Made by a program: the position numbers and the translations under genes
Shown here: in pieces, positions 50,298-58,536 of the stretch
Layout of the letters: each line of letters begins with the position of its first letter
Numbering within the stretch: the first letter of the stretch is position 1
NCBI GenBank assembly: GCA_030681645.1
Contig: JAUXRX010000009.1
Coordinates: forward strand, 62,001-126,000
DNA length: 64,000 nucleotides
Direction of reading: 5' to 3'
Source of the DNA: Archangium sp.
GTDB lineage: Bacteria; Myxococcota; Myxococcia; Myxococcales; Myxococcaceae
The notes under the pieces: model-generated
Databases searched by the model: none
Seen by the model: only the letters and a program-made list of their open reading frames with translations
Told to the model about the DNA's origin: nothing

Positions 50298-50730
50298 CGA
50301 CCTTCTGGAGTGCTCGCCTCACTCCTTCCGCAGCGCGATCCCCAGCAAGTTCCCTCACGCTGTCGACGAACACCTCCACACGCCTGAGGTACTCGCGCGC
50401 CAAACGCGGGGGCAATTCGATCACGGGTTGCTCTCTCGAACACAGTGATGGAGGAACAAGCGTGAGCTGTTCCTCGACCTGTGCCGTTGCTGGTTGCTCA
50501 TCGACAGTCGAGATCCGCGCGTCGCCGAAATACTGGCCGTCGTAGAAGAGCAGGTCATCGACGCCGCCGAGCGAGACCAGCTCATCGAACGGGCCGACGA
50601 GCCGCACCTTTCCATAGGTGAGCTGAACGCCATCAAGCGGACCGAGACAGGGGCCATCAAAGCCCCAGTCCTCGAGTTGCTCATCGGGATCGCTGCGGCC
50701 ATGGAACAACTGAATGCTCAGTTGGGACAT
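50275..50730 (-). CDS. hypothetical protein downstream of the PLD-helicase
   Basis: A 151-residue protein beginning MSQLSIQLFHGRSDPDEQLE. The middle (GVQLTYGKVRLVGPFDELVSLGGVDDLLFY) looks like a small beta-rich domain; the end is helical (LPPRLAREYLRRVEVFVDSVRELAGD). I do not recognise it. It starts 40 bp after the helicase gene stop on the same strand and could be its accessory. Its C-terminus APRLRSG comes from repeat sequence, implying the original 3' end was replaced. Confidence 0.65.
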   Translation of the reverse strand: MSQLSIQLFHGRSDPDEQLEDWGFDGPCLGPLDGVQLTYGKVRLVGPFDELVSLGGVDDLLFYDGQYFGDARISTVDEQPATAQVEEQLTLVPPSLCSREQPVIELPPRLAREYLRRVEVFVDSVRELAGDRAAEGVRRALQKVAPRLRSG

Positions 50731-50770
50731 CGATCGAACCTGGCCTGGTGGCGCAGATCCGGCAAGCGGG

Positions 50771-53700
50771 TCAGCCCGCCGCGCGCTTGGTCTCCTGGTA
50801 CAGCCACATCGGCATCGGGTGGATGAGGTCCCACTCGATCTGCATGGGCCGGTTCCCCCGATGAACGGAATAGGTCCCTGGGCCGAGGTGAACGTACGGC
50901 ATCGTCTCACCGCGGTCGGTGCTGGGGCGCTGTCTCACGAACAGCAGCACGCGGTGCTTCGCTTCGGGGGTGGCGGCGAGGTAGCGGCGGCCGGTGGGCG
51001 TGTCCTCATGACAGGTGCTCTGCGACTCCCAGTGAAACCGCGTCGGGCTCATCGGGTAGTCGTCGTAGAGCGTGGTCGGCGTGTAGTGCTGTTCGGACTT
51101 CTCGAGCGTGATGAACAGCAGGTCGAGGCCGCGCCGTTGCACGTGGTGCACGCCAGTCTGGATTCGGAGAACGCCGCCGTTCTTGTTGCGCTCATCCACA
51201 CCAGCGAGCACCTCGTCGAGGCCGTAGGTCGCATGCAGTTGAAGGGGCAGATCAGCGAGCGAGCCTCCCATCGGTCGCCACAGCCAACGTGAGCGGTCCG
51301 CGAGCACACCAAGCAGCTGTCGCAACTCGTTGAGGATCGCCGTTCGGGACCAGAGGTACTTCCACGCTGCCGCCATGCCGGCATACGGCTCGCGCGAATA
51401 GCCCAGCAGGACGTAGAGCCAACGTTGGATCACGTCGTCAGCGTTCGCCCTGGGCGGCGTGGGTCCAGCGAGAAGCCCACGGAGGCCGTCCAGCCGCTTC
51501 GAGTCGTCGATGTGCAGCATCCGTGAGAACGCGCGCTCGAGCTGCAGGTCGTCGTCCGCCCTGTCGCTTCTTTCGAACCCAGCCTCCCGGCGGACGCGGC
51601 TGTAGGTCCAGGGCTCTGCACCGGAGGCGTAGACTTCCTCAGGCTCACTGCCTGTCTCGGACAGGAAGGTCGCGAGGTCGACGTCGCGCCCAAGGTGCCT
51701 CAGGTCCTCGACGAGCGCTCTCTTCCCAAGACGCAGGGCCTGCTGAATGTTCTCGAGCACGGCCTCTTGCGACTGCCTGTCCAACTCGATGACGCAGCCG
51801 CTCGGGAGTGACGGAAAGCCTGCCTCGACCTCGCGTTGAACGCCACGTCGCGTACCGCCAACGATCGCGCGATAGCGGAGGTCGAACCGGAACCTCCGAT
51901 GCGCGTTCCCGATGAAGTCGAGGACGGTGAGGCAGTCCTTGTTCTGACTCTTGCGAAGGCCACGCCCGAGCTGCTGGAGAAAGACGGTCGCGCTCTCCGT
52001 CGGACGGAGGAACAGCACCGTATCGACGTCGGGAAGGTCGACGCCTTCGTTGAAGAGGTCGACGCTGAAGATCACGCGCACCTCGCCACGACGCATTGCC
52101 GCCAGCGCTTCCTCTCGCACTGCCCTGGACGTGTCAGCCGACACAGCAATCGACGGGAGACCCGCTTCGCTGAACTTCCGCGCCATGAACTCCGCATGCG
52201 CAACGTCGACGCAGAAGCCGAGCGCCCGCATCGTCTGGATGTCGCGAACGCGCCTCTGGACCTCCTGCAAGACGCGAAGCGTGAAGACGTCGTTCGCCGT
52301 GTAGACGTTGGAGAGCTGAGCGGGCGCGTAGCGACCAGCGGCCCAGGTCAAGTTGCGGAGGTCTGGCGCTCCACCGACACCGAAGTAGTGAAATGGAGAG
52401 AGCAGGTCCTGGTCGAGCGCCTTCCAGAGCCGCAGCTCCGAGGCAATGCGGCCATCGAAGTGATGCAACACGCTCCTTCCGTCGGTCCGCTCCGGAGTCG
52501 CGGTCAACCCCAGCAGCACTCGTGGCTTGAGCCTCGCCAGAAGACGTTCGTAGCTGTCGGCCGCGGCGTGGTGAAACTCGTCGACGATGACGATGTCATA
52601 GGCGTCGGGTGCGAGCGCTTCGATGCGGTCTTCCGAGAGCGACTGAATGCTCGCGAAGACGTGCTCGCCACGAGACGGGCGGTACTCTCCCACGAGCAAC
52701 TCACCGAACGCAGCGTCCTTGAGGACCACCTGAAACGCGGTCAGGGACTGCTCGAGGATCTCCCTGCGGTGCGCGACGAAGAGAAGGCGATCGCGAGGGA
52801 GCGATTCTCGCAGTCGCTTGTAGTCGAGGGCCGCGACGATGGTCTTGCCGGTACCTGTCGCAGCAACGACGAGGTTGCGGAAGTGCCCGTGAGTGCGTTC
52901 CGCGGCGAGTTCGTCGAGGATCTCCTGCTGGTGAGGACGCGGGAAGACGTCGAAGACGAAGAGGTGGCGCGCCTGGTGATTGGCCTGGGCGGCGATCGCG
53001 TCGTCGAACTCCTTCGCCACGTACGGGCGGAATTCCTGATCGGCCCAGTACTGCTCGAAGGTGCTGCGGAACTTCTCGAGGATGGGGCGATTGTCTTGTT
53101 GTGAGAGACGAACGTTCCACTCGAGCCCGTCGAGCATCGCGGCAGCGGACAGATTGGAGCTGCCGATGCATCCGGTCGAGAAGCCCGAGTCGCGGTGAAA
53201 GAGCCAGGCCTTCGCGTGGAGCCGAGTTCGGGTCGTGTCGTAGGAGACCCGGACGTCCGCACCGAGTTCCTTGAGCGCGTCGAGGGCCCGACGGTCCGTC
53301 GCGCTCATGTACGCAGTGGTGAGGACCCGCAGCGAACCCGGCCGACGCTCAACGAGTCGCGCCAGCTGGTCCTGCATGAGGCGGAAGCCGCTCCACTTCA
53401 GGAACGAGCACAGGAGGTCGACGCGATCTGCAGAGGCCAGCTCCCGCTTCACCTCGGGCCCGAGCGCGACGTCGTGGTGTCCGTTGACGATCAAGTCGCT
53501 CGTGGCGAGCGGAATGTTCGGGCGAATGGGAGAGACGGGTGCGCCGAGGCCAGCCGCGGGCTTGAGGATCGCAAGCAGGCGTTGGCCCGGGTTGACGACC
53601 CGCTCGTCTGCCCCGCTCGAGGGCGCGTGGGTCGCCAGCAGGGTGAGGACCTGGTTTGCGAGTCCGACCTGCTTCTCGAGCGAGTCCTCCTTCGAGGCTG

Positions 53701-53884
53701 AGAAGGAGCCGAACGCGTGGATCAGCCTGTTGTGTAGCAATTGAGCGAGCACCCTCGGTGCTTCGGTCGGATCGAGGCCTTCGAGTTCCTTGAGCTGCGA
53801 TTCAACGGCCGAGAGTGCTTTCGCGAGATCGGTGGTGACGGGGCTGTCGTAAACGCCAGGAACCGGACGACGGGGAGTTGTCAC
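50771..53884 (-). CDS. PLD-nuclease / SF2 helicase / DUF3427 protein
   Basis: A 1037-residue fusion. A PLD-like domain at about 140-290 has RLHAKAWLF and CIGSSNLSAAAM. An SF2 helicase at about 315-680 has Walker A VVAATGTGKTIVAAL, the DEAH-like box VIVDEFHHAAADS, motif III GLTATPERTDG and motif VI QQLGRGLRKSQNK. A DUF3427-like C-terminus lies at about 880-1035 (THY-type strand HYTPTTLYDDYPMSPTRFHW). Such fusions are common in defence islands. Known members cleave or remodel foreign DNA, but the target here is unknown. GTG start. Divergent from the AbiE locus. Confidence 0.88.
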   Translation of the reverse strand: MTTPRRPVPGVYDSPVTTDLAKALSAVESQLKELEGLDPTEAPRVLAQLLHNRLIHAFGSFSASKEDSLEKQVGLANQVLTLLATHAPSSGADERVVNPGQRLLAILKPAAGLGAPVSPIRPNIPLATSDLIVNGHHDVALGPEVKRELASADRVDLLCSFLKWSGFRLMQDQLARLVERRPGSLRVLTTAYMSATDRRALDALKELGADVRVSYDTTRTRLHAKAWLFHRDSGFSTGCIGSSNLSAAAMLDGLEWNVRLSQQDNRPILEKFRSTFEQYWADQEFRPYVAKEFDDAIAAQANHQARHLFVFDVFPRPHQQEILDELAAERTHGHFRNLVVAATGTGKTIVAALDYKRLRESLPRDRLLFVAHRREILEQSLTAFQVVLKDAAFGELLVGEYRPSRGEHVFASIQSLSEDRIEALAPDAYDIVIVDEFHHAAADSYERLLARLKPRVLLGLTATPERTDGRSVLHHFDGRIASELRLWKALDQDLLSPFHYFGVGGAPDLRNLTWAAGRYAPAQLSNVYTANDVFTLRVLQEVQRRVRDIQTMRALGFCVDVAHAEFMARKFSEAGLPSIAVSADTSRAVREEALAAMRRGEVRVIFSVDLFNEGVDLPDVDTVLFLRPTESATVFLQQLGRGLRKSQNKDCLTVLDFIGNAHRRFRFDLRYRAIVGGTRRGVQREVEAGFPSLPSGCVIELDRQSQEAVLENIQQALRLGKRALVEDLRHLGRDVDLATFLSETGSEPEEVYASGAEPWTYSRVRREAGFERSDRADDDLQLERAFSRMLHIDDSKRLDGLRGLLAGPTPPRANADDVIQRWLYVLLGYSREPYAGMAAAWKYLWSRTAILNELRQLLGVLADRSRWLWRPMGGSLADLPLQLHATYGLDEVLAGVDERNKNGGVLRIQTGVHHVQRRGLDLLFITLEKSEQHYTPTTLYDDYPMSPTRFHWESQSTCHEDTPTGRRYLAATPEAKHRVLLFVRQRPSTDRGETMPYVHLGPGTYSVHRGNRPMQIEWDLIHPMPMWLYQETKRAAG

Positions 53885-53975
53885 CGCACCAGGCTACTTG
53901 CCTCGCAACACTGGTGGGGTCTTGTTCGCGGCGGTGCAGATTGAGTGTCGGTGGCGTCTGGTACTCCCCCTTCTC

Positions 53976-54342
53976 ATGAGCGAGACGAACACGACGACGC
54001 GTCCCGAGGTCATCCGCAACCGGAGCGATGCCGTGCAGCTCTGGAAGCACCTGCTCACGCGGGGCATCGCCTTCCACTGGGAGGACGATCCCTCGGACTG
54101 GCTCGGCGACGAGGGTGTGCCGGCGCTCGCGGCCCCCGAGGTGGCGAGTGTGCGAAGGCTGCTCGCCCAGGTCGAGACGCTCGACGAGCCCGCCTGCTAC
54201 GACGACGCCCTCTCGCTCCTGAAGCTCGCGATGCTCGCTGGCACCGAGAGCGTGAGCCGCGTTTCCCCCTCACCACGCCGCCAGGTTCGAGAAGTGCGGC
54301 ACACCCGTCGAGGCCGTGTGGATTCTCGAGCACTTGAACTGA
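53976..54342 (+). pseudogene. small hypothetical gene, probably frameshifted
   Basis: From the ATG at 53976 the frame reads MSETNTTTRPEVIRNRSDAV then QLWKHLLTRGIAFHWEDDPS and on to LSLLKLAMLAGTESVSR, a coherent Trp/Leu-rich small protein. After about 54260 it becomes noise, while the next frame gives AFPPHHAARFEKCGTPVEAV then WILEHLN and a stop at 54340-54342. A single-base indel near 54256-54285 would explain this. Repaired, it would be about 120 residues. No family is recognised. It could also be two unrelated fragments. Confidence 0.5.
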
Positions 54343-54369
54343 CTGAGGCTGCAGCGTCTCGCGGCTCTC

Positions 54370-54436
54370 TTGCACCGGAGAGGATCGCTTGGTACAAAAC
54401 GTCTGTCTGCAACTGGACAGACCGACGTTTAGTATC
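54370..54436 (+). promoter_or_regulatory. promoter and candidate AbiEi operator
   Basis: TTGCAC (54370-54375), a 17-nt spacer and TACAAA (54393-54398) form a sigma-70-like promoter. Overlapping it is an imperfect inverted repeat, GGTACAAAACGTC (54391-54403) and GACGTTTAGTATC (54424-54436), 11 of 13 matching, with an inner CTGTC/GACAG pair. It ends at the AbiEi start codon. AbiEi antitoxins repress their own operons by binding inverted repeats, so this is a good operator candidate. Confidence 0.6.
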
Positions 54437-55069
54437 ATGCCGAAGCTCATCAAGAAGAGTGAGGTGCTCCTCCGCCTGGCCCGGAATGGCCCCCTGCGTT
54501 CGAGAGAGCTCGCTGCCCAGGGCATTCCCCGCTCCTACCTGGGTCGACTGGTCGAACGAGGGCTGCTCGAACGTGTCGGCCGAGGCATGTACCGGGCCCC
54601 AAACGCCCGCGTCACCGAGCTCCACACGATCGCTGAGACGATGAAGCGGGTCCCTCACGGCGTCATCTGTCTCCTCAGTGCACTCCAGATGCACGAACTG
54701 ACGACTGAAGTGCCACATGCGGTGTGGGTGCTGATCGACACTCACGCACGCGCCCCCCGCTCCACCCCGACGAAGGTCGAGATCGTACGCGCGAGCGGGC
54801 CCGCGCTGGCGCATGGGGTCGAGGAGCGGAGCATTGAAGGCGTTCCGGTCCGCCTGACCTCGCCAGCGAAGACCGTCACTGATTGCTTCCGCTACCGTCG
54901 TCACGTCGGCCTCGACGTGGCGATCAGCGCACTCCGCGAATACCTCGCCCGTGCACGGTCTCCGCAGAGAAAGAGAGGAGAGGTCTTCAGCATCGAGGCG
55001 CTGGTTGCCGCCGGCACGGCCGATCGGATCTCCAGCGTGATGAGGCCCTACCTGGAGGCCCTCGCTTGA
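54437..55069 (+). CDS. abiEi: AbiEi type IV antitoxin
   Basis: A 210-residue protein. An N-terminal winged-helix domain (SEVLLRLARNGPLRSRELAA; IPRSYLGRLVERGLLERVGRGMY) binds the operator. The rest follows AbiEi: VPHGVICLLSALQMHELTTE, VWVLIDTHARAPRSTP, GVPVRLTSPAKTVTDCFRYR and VGLDVAISALREYLARAR. ATG 54437 directly follows the inverted repeat. It overlaps the toxin gene by 4 nt (TTGA). Confidence 0.9.
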   Translation: MPKLIKKSEVLLRLARNGPLRSRELAAQGIPRSYLGRLVERGLLERVGRGMYRAPNARVTELHTIAETMKRVPHGVICLLSALQMHELTTEVPHAVWVLIDTHARAPRSTPTKVEIVRASGPALAHGVEERSIEGVPVRLTSPAKTVTDCFRYRRHVGLDVAISALREYLARARSPQRKRGEVFSIEALVAAGTADRISSVMRPYLEALA

Positions 55070-55980
55070 CGAAGAAGCTCAAGGACGTCGGCGCTTCGGT
55101 GCGCTCGCGCCTGCTGGAACTGTCGAAGACGCGAGGCGACGACTTTCAGCTCGTACTCGTTCGGTATGTGAACGAGCGCCTGCTCTTCAGGATCGCCTCT
55201 TCTCCGCACGCGAAGACCTTCATCTTGAAGGGCGCAGCCCTCTTCACCGTCTGGACAGGCAAGCCGCATCGGGCAACCAGAGACCTCGACCTCCTGGGCT
55301 CAGGTGACGCGAGTGAGGATCACGTCATCGAGGTCTTCCTCGAGATCCTCGACCGGCCGGTCGAGGACGACGGGGTGAGCTTCGACCGTGCGTCCCTCGT
55401 CGCGAGCCCCATTCGGGAAGATCAGGAGTACGGCGGGGTTCGCCTGACACTGGCCGCACACGTCGCCGCCGCGAAGGTGCGTGTCCAGGTGGATATCGGC
55501 TTCGGTGACGCGGTCACCCCGGCAGCGCGGGCAATCGACTTTCCATCGCTGCTCGAGTTCCCCGCGCCGAGGCTCCGCGCGTATCCCCGAGAGACAGTCG
55601 TCGCTGAGAAGGTCGAAGCCATGGTGAAGCTCGGCCTCGCCAACACGCGAATGAAGGACTTCTACGATCTGCGCGTCATGTCCCACCTCTTTGCGTTCGA
55701 AGGGGCGCTCCTGGTGAAGGCACTGCGGGCGACCTTCACGCGACGCGGCACCCCGTTCCCGAATGGAGCGCCTCCAGCGCTGACCCCGGCATTCTTCGAC
55801 GACAAGTCGAGAAGGGAGCAGTGGGCGGCGTTCGCGAAGAAGACCGGCGCGCGCGACGCTGGCGAACTCGAAGACGCCATCGATCGCGTAGCTGGATTCT
55901 GCTCGCAACCGCTCCTGGTTGCGGCAGAGGAATCAGACTGGGCAGGAACGTGGAAGCCCGGCGGGCCCTGGCGTCGCTGA
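55066..55980 (+). CDS. abiEii: AbiEii nucleotidyltransferase toxin
   Basis: A 304-residue member of the DNA polymerase beta-like nucleotidyltransferase family that modifies tRNA and arrests growth during phage attack. The motif FILKGAALFTVWTGKPHRAT then RDLDLLG gives the Gly-Ala substrate loop and the metal-binding DLD pair. RVQVDIGFGDAV supplies the third Asp. VVAEKVEAMVKLGLANTRMKDFYDL is the family's late signature. It starts at TTG 55066 within the antitoxin stop. With the PLD-helicase it makes a small defence island. Confidence 0.9.
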   Translation: MTKKLKDVGASVRSRLLELSKTRGDDFQLVLVRYVNERLLFRIASSPHAKTFILKGAALFTVWTGKPHRATRDLDLLGSGDASEDHVIEVFLEILDRPVEDDGVSFDRASLVASPIREDQEYGGVRLTLAAHVAAAKVRVQVDIGFGDAVTPAARAIDFPSLLEFPAPRLRAYPRETVVAEKVEAMVKLGLANTRMKDFYDLRVMSHLFAFEGALLVKALRATFTRRGTPFPNGAPPALTPAFFDDKSRREQWAAFAKKTGARDAGELEDAIDRVAGFCSQPLLVAAEESDWAGTWKPGGPWRR

Positions 55981-56056
55981 GACGTGCCTGCGACCAGTCT
56001 CCGGTGCAATCGGCCGGCGCTCCGCTGATCACGGTTTCCGGGCAGATCGCGCGGGT

Positions 56057-57307
56057 TCAGTGACTGAACTGCTTCGCCTCCTGGGCCGTTGAGCACCGTC
56101 GGCTTCGGCGGCGAGCAGTGACCGCGAACACGAGCAGCCACCACGCTCCGTTCACCGGCGCCGAGCTGCAGGCACACCCCACGGCCAGGTGCAGCGAACC
56201 CGGCGTGGGCCCTGCGTCGGTCTCCGCCCCGGCGTCGTTCACGTCGACGCCCGCATCCGCGACGCCTGCATCCGCGAGCCCCGCGTCGGCCTCGAGAACG
56301 TCGAAGCGGAGCAGGGCGCCCCCCAACAGCCCCGGGCTCTCCACGCTCACCTCGAAGCTTCCGGCGCGCACCAGCTTCACCCCGTAGTCCGTGCGCGCGG
56401 AGAGGGGGAACGAGAGGTCGGCCACTCCGCCGTCCCACTCCGTGCAGCCCACATTGCTCAAGGCCACCAGCCCTCCGTCGCCGCCCGGGCTCTGCAGCCA
56501 GTTCACCAGGATGGTCCGGTCGAGCACTCCCGCGTCGTCGATGCCGCCGGTGTCGACGGTGAGCGCGAGGCAGTCTCCCTCCGTCCCCGTCAGCACCCCG
56601 GCAGTGACCTCGAGCCGATCGACCGGAACTCCGGCCGCCACCCGGAACTCGTCGACCACCAGCGCGCCCACCCAGCCCTGGTCGTACGCGCCCGTGCCGG
56701 TGAAGGCCTGGAACGCGGGGTAGCCGGTCCAGTCGTTGGTCGAAGAACAGAACTCCTCGCCGTCGATGAAGCCGCGCGCTGTCCCCTGGAGCGTCCCGTT
56801 GCCCGTGGTGAGCAGCTCGAACAGGTGCCAGCCCGCATCGGGCAACCCGCGCGTCGGTGTGCATGGGCGGAACCCTGAACGGCCGCCGGTCTGCACGCGC
56901 AGCTGAGCGCCCGCTCCCTGGATGACGATCTCCGCGTTCGTGCCCGACGGGTTGCCCTGGCAATGCAGCTGCATCGGTCACACTCCGTAGACGCCCGTCG
57001 TCGAATCCACTCGCAGCCAGGCCTGCGCGGTCACCGTGCCGGCGAGCGCCGCGAAGTCGGCCTGCAGATGGTCTGAGTTCGCCACGCCGGTGCCCGTGCT
57101 CATCGTGCGCCGCACCACCAACGACTGCGCTCCGACCACGGCCCCCGCGTCAGGCGTCCAGCTGAAGACGGAGACCGGATCGACGTCGCGGAAGTAGGTG
57201 AAGCCGCCGTCGAACGTGACGTAGCCCGGCGTCTCGAAGCTCTCGTAGATGAGGGTCTGCGACCAGCCCGGGCTCGCTGCCACCATGATCAGGAGCAGCG
57301 CGCGCAT
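56057..57307 (-). pseudogene. LamG-like surface protein with MYXO-CTERM, interrupted by in-frame TGA
   Basis: One frame of 417 codons. Signal MRALLLIMVAASPGWSQ leads into LIYESFETPGYVTFDGGFTY and a LamG-like strand series. At 56978-56980 an in-frame TGA follows VDSTTGVYGV, and the frame continues at once as PMQLHCQGNPSGTNAEIVIQ with matching style. The end carries ADAG repeats and a MYXO-CTERM-like tail (VGCACSSAPVNGAWWLLVFA then VTARRRSRR). A single C-to-T change (CGA to TGA) would account for it. The second part could start at ATG 56974, but without a signal peptide it would be useless. Confidence 0.8.
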
Positions 57308-57337
57308 CGGGACTCAGGAGCATAGGCTCAAGAGTGG

Positions 57338-57380
57338 CCCCTCACCCCGACCCTCTCCCCGCTTGCGCAGGGAGAGGGAG
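57338..57380. repeat. family A repeat, copy 7
   Basis: CCCCTCACCCCGACCCTCTC continuing CCCGCTTGCGCAGGGAGAGGGAG. Lies 30 bp upstream of the interrupted surface-protein gene's start, between divergent genes. Confidence 0.85.
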
Positions 57381-57387
57381 GCCATCG

Positions 57388-57419
57388 GCTGACGGCTGTC
57401 ACAATTGATCGCCGTCAGC
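57388..57419. promoter_or_regulatory. inverted repeat upstream of the DAHP synthase gene
   Basis: GCTGACGGC (57388-57396) and GCCGTCAGC (57411-57419), a 9-bp perfect stem with a 14-nt AT-containing loop (TGTCACAATTGATC). It sits 35 nt before the TTG start of the DAHP synthase/chorismate mutase gene and may be an operator or a leader hairpin. Confidence 0.45.
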
Positions 57420-57453
57420 GCCTTGCGCTTCGCGTCCCCCGACGCTGCGCCGC

Positions 57454-58536
57454 TTGGAAAACACCGACCTCGCCCCGCTCCGCGCGCAGATCGACGTGCT
57501 CAACCTCGAGCTGCTCGCCCTCCTCAACCAACGCATCGAGGTCGCCCGGAAGATCCGCGATCAGAAGCGCCTCCTCGGCCAACCTCTCTACGATCCCGAG
57601 CGGGAGCTGAAGATGATCGCCGCCCTCGTGCAGGCCAACCCCGGCCCCTTCCCGCACGCCGCCGTCGCGCACCTCTTCTCCGAGATCGCCCGCGCCACCG
57701 TCGAGCACCTCGAGGGCACCGAGCGCCGCTCGCTCCTCGTCAGCCGGAAGGCCGGTGAGGCCGATCGCTCCTTCGCCGTCGGCCCGCACCGCCTCGGAGA
57801 CGCCCCGGTGCTCATCGCCGGCCCCTGCTCCGTCGAGAGCGAAGAGCAGATCTTCTCCACCGCCCGCTTCCTCGCCTCGCGTGGCGTGCGCTTCCTCCGC
57901 GGCGGCGCGTGGAAGCCCCGCACCTCGCCCTACGAGTTCCAGGGCCTGGGCAAGGACGGCCTCGAGCTCCTCGTCGCCGCCGCCCGCGAATCGGGCATGG
58001 CCTGCGTCACCGAGGTCGTCGACCCCCGCCACCTCGAGCTCGCCTGCAACGCCGACCTGCTCCAGGTCGGCACCCGCAACATGCAGAACTTCGAGCTGCT
58101 CAAGGAGCTGGGCCGCTGCGGCCGCCCCGTGCTCCTCAAGCGCGGCATGGCCTCGACCCTCGACGAGCTGCTCAACGCCGCCGAGTACATCGTCAGTCAC
58201 GGCAACCCCCACGTCGCGCTGTGCGAGCGCGGCGTGCGCACCTTCGAGAAGCAGACGCGCAACACCTTCGACACCTCGGCCATCGCGCTGCTCCGTCAGC
58301 TCACCCCGCTGCCCGTGCTCGCCGACGTGAGCCACGCCGCCGGACGCCGCGACATCCTCGCGCCGCTGGGCCGCGCTGCCCTCGCCGCAGGTGCCCAGGG
58401 CGTGATGCTCGAGGTGCATCCTCACCCGGCCATCGCCCGCTCCGACGCCCAGCAGCAGCTCGACTTCCCCGCCTTCGACGCCTTCCTCACCGCGCTCGAA
58501 CGCCCCCTCACCACCCTCGACGCCCGCGCCCCATGA
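57454..58536 (+). CDS. chorismate mutase / DAHP synthase fusion
   Basis: A 360-residue bifunctional enzyme. Residues 1-90 are an AroQ-type chorismate mutase (LAPLRAQIDVLNLELLALLN QRIEV split as helix 1; RKIRDQKRLLGQPLYDPERE). Residues 110-355 are a KDSA-like DAHP synthase (VLIAGPCSVESEEQI; FLRGGAWKPRTSPYEFQGLG; LLQVGTRNMQNFELLKELG; VLADVSHAAGRRD; GVMLEVHPHP). The mutase part may act as the feedback sensor for chorismate and prephenate, as in Bacillus. TTG start. The last codons overlap the U32 gene (ATGA), so this prephenate-making enzyme and the U32 protein are coupled. Confidence 0.92.
   Translation: MENTDLAPLRAQIDVLNLELLALLNQRIEVARKIRDQKRLLGQPLYDPERELKMIAALVQANPGPFPHAAVAHLFSEIARATVEHLEGTERRSLLVSRKAGEADRSFAVGPHRLGDAPVLIAGPCSVESEEQIFSTARFLASRGVRFLRGGAWKPRTSPYEFQGLGKDGLELLVAAARESGMACVTEVVDPRHLELACNADLLQVGTRNMQNFELLKELGRCGRPVLLKRGMASTLDELLNAAEYIVSHGNPHVALCERGVRTFEKQTRNTFDTSAIALLRQLTPLPVLADVSHAAGRRDILAPLGRAALAAGAQGVMLEVHPHPAIARSDAQQQLDFPAFDAFLTALERPLTTLDARAP

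Noticed and set aside
56978-56980. In-frame TGA as selenocysteine
   Set aside because: No SECIS-like hairpin is evident just after it, and the protein is a surface LamG-like type with no redox site there.
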